NCBI GenBank assembly: GCA_009746045.1
Contig: RPFO01000213.1
Location: 11,011,593 to 11,073,592 of the forward strand
Direction: 5' to 3'
Source: Mesostigma viride
Lineage: Eukaryota; Streptophyta; Mesostigmatophyceae; Mesostigmatales; Mesostigmataceae
Length of the DNA stretch: 62,000 nt
In this document: positions 61,524 to 62,000 of the stretch, piece by piece
Layout: every line of letters begins with the position of its first letter
How positions within the stretch are numbered: the stretch's first letter is position 1
Notes under the pieces: model-generated
Databases searched by the model: none
What the model was told of the DNA's origin: nothing
What the model saw: the letters and a program-made list of their open reading frames with translations, nothing else
Made by a program: the position numbers and the translations under genes

Positions 61524-62000
61524 GCCCCTTCTAGAACCCTATCAAAAACCTTTCCTCTTCCTTCTTTCTATCCCTCTTATTATGTAGCAGTTGAAGACAG
61601 TGGTCCTACTATGGGTAAATCTGATCCTTCCCATCCTCCTAAGCCCCCTGCTCTTCCCCTCTTTGCTAACCTTCCCAAGTTGGATGTCAAGTCTACCCCT
61701 CAACAGTTTTTCACTTTTGTTATGCTGCTTACCCAGAACACAGAGTCGTGGCAAAATCATAATAGATGGTGTCTCCCTGATGCTGTTTTAGTCCCTCACT
61801 ATATCTTACTACCTGTATTACCCCTGAGCTTGCTAACCTCATTCAGTGTGAATCCTTGGCCTCTCATGCCTACCCTAACTCAGTAGCAGAATTGTTTAAA
61901 CGGTTAGAGAGCCATTTAGTTCCTCCTGATGCAGATTGGCAGGATAGATTAGCCTTAGGTACTTTGCAGCAGGGTACTAAACCGTTTAGGGAGTATATGA

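Larger units (their letters stand above)
52873..61528. mobile_element. Element with palindromic ~200-bp terminal repeats (TRIM- or foldback-like)
   Basis: The element, 52878-61523, is flanked by the 5-bp duplication GCCCC (52873-52877, 61524-61528). Without the copia insert it is about 615 bp: a left repeat F1 (172 bp), a 235-bp middle (61081-61315) and a right repeat F2 (208 bp). Both repeats start AGTTAGGTTAATATTG and end CAATATTAACCTAACT, and each is a palindrome. The 5-bp duplication and AGTT...AACT ends equal those of the copia element inside it, which favours a miniature LTR element. The middle contains GGTTCGAATCC (61106), a perfect B-box or tRNA T-loop string. Confidence 0.7.
46559..62000 (+). 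mobile_element. Gypsy-type LTR retrotransposon G2 (5' part, heavily nested)
   Basis: A plus-strand relative of G1 that runs off the right edge. The 5' LTR is 46559-47127 with primer-binding site TGGACTCGGAGG at 47129. ORF0 starts at 47636 and gag at 50821. It has received hAT2 (with P1 inside) in ORF0, hAT3 in gag, and a 615-bp palindromic-repeat element in gag that holds a copia element and E2. Each insertion point keeps G2 sequence on both sides, and G1 gives the uninterrupted reference. Only the 5' duplication side is visible. Confidence 0.9.
50821..62000 (+). pseudogene. G2 gag, split by hAT3 and the palindromic-repeat element
   Basis: Visible pieces: 50821-50964 (MDSVGGEMSPIPTGNN with an AAT-encoded Asn tract), 52371-52877 (RVRFSDDPSFTLNQAP, a Pro-rich region, LDDRNYDHFAYSSLREQ), and 61529-62000 (SKTFPLPSFYPSYY, LPKLDVKSTPQQFFTF). 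Near 61800 two extra bases relative to G1 shift the frame. G1 gag shows that the pieces are consecutive. Confidence 0.85.

Noticed and set aside
46559-62000. G2 as a solo LTR plus unrelated fragments
   Set aside because: ORF0 and gag pieces occur in the G1 order, and each gap is filled by an element with its own target duplication, so it is one element with nested inserts.
1-62000. CRISPR arrays, bacterial operons, rRNA genes
   Set aside because: No regularly spaced direct repeats with unique spacers, no RBS-led gene strings and no rRNA sequence were seen; the window is eukaryotic.

Overview
The window is nuclear DNA of a eukaryote. Both host genes carry GT-AG introns, no bacterial operon or RBS layout is visible, and most of the window is layered eukaryotic transposons. 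A green alga (chlorophyte or prasinophyte) is my best guess, from a root-cap-type domain on a multicopper oxidase together with alga-like retrotransposons and long microsatellites. The taxon is inference; no rRNA or organelle marker is present.

Layout. 1-1952: a 1.27-kb (CCCT)n tract, 48-bp tandem repeats that each end in a splice-acceptor-like CAG, and a 365-bp inverted-repeat element. 2030-8683 (+): the last three exons of a class I cyclic-nucleotide phosphodiesterase, with a 4-kb first visible intron holding (ACC)58. 10171-16216: two intact copies (A, B) of a non-LTR element that encodes only an ORF1-type RNA-binding protein. Copy A is broken by a 5'-truncated LINE; copy B sits inside a third, opposite-strand relative (C). 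17091-25836 (-): a six-exon gene for a large secreted-type protein with two complete multicopper oxidase units, a small-domain region and a root-cap domain. 27400-28737: an old relative of a TTAA-targeting transposon. 29080-41155 (-): a complete 12-kb Ty3/gypsy chromovirus (G1) with 5-bp target duplications, broken gag-pol, and three extra reading frames: an RGG-rich frame crossing the LTR/primer-binding site, a 5' ORF with an RNase H1-type hybrid-binding fold, and an intact 787-codon 3' ORF. 41158-46144: half-LINE, hAT-like and 1.72-kb TTAG-flanked elements. 46559-62000 (+): a second gypsy copy (G2) that runs off the window and carries a deep nest. In G2 the 5' ORF is split by a hAT element that itself holds a TTAA-flanked element. 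Its gag is split by another hAT element and by an element with palindromic terminal repeats, which holds a copia element, which holds a 1.72-kb TTAG-flanked element.

Most insertions are supported inside the window by target-site duplications, and several by an empty-site paralogue, so the order of events can be read directly. The least ordinary signals are the ORF1-only half-LINE family, the extra ORFs of the gypsy element, a copia-like element whose protease-like domain follows the integrase, and the palindromic-terminal-repeat element.
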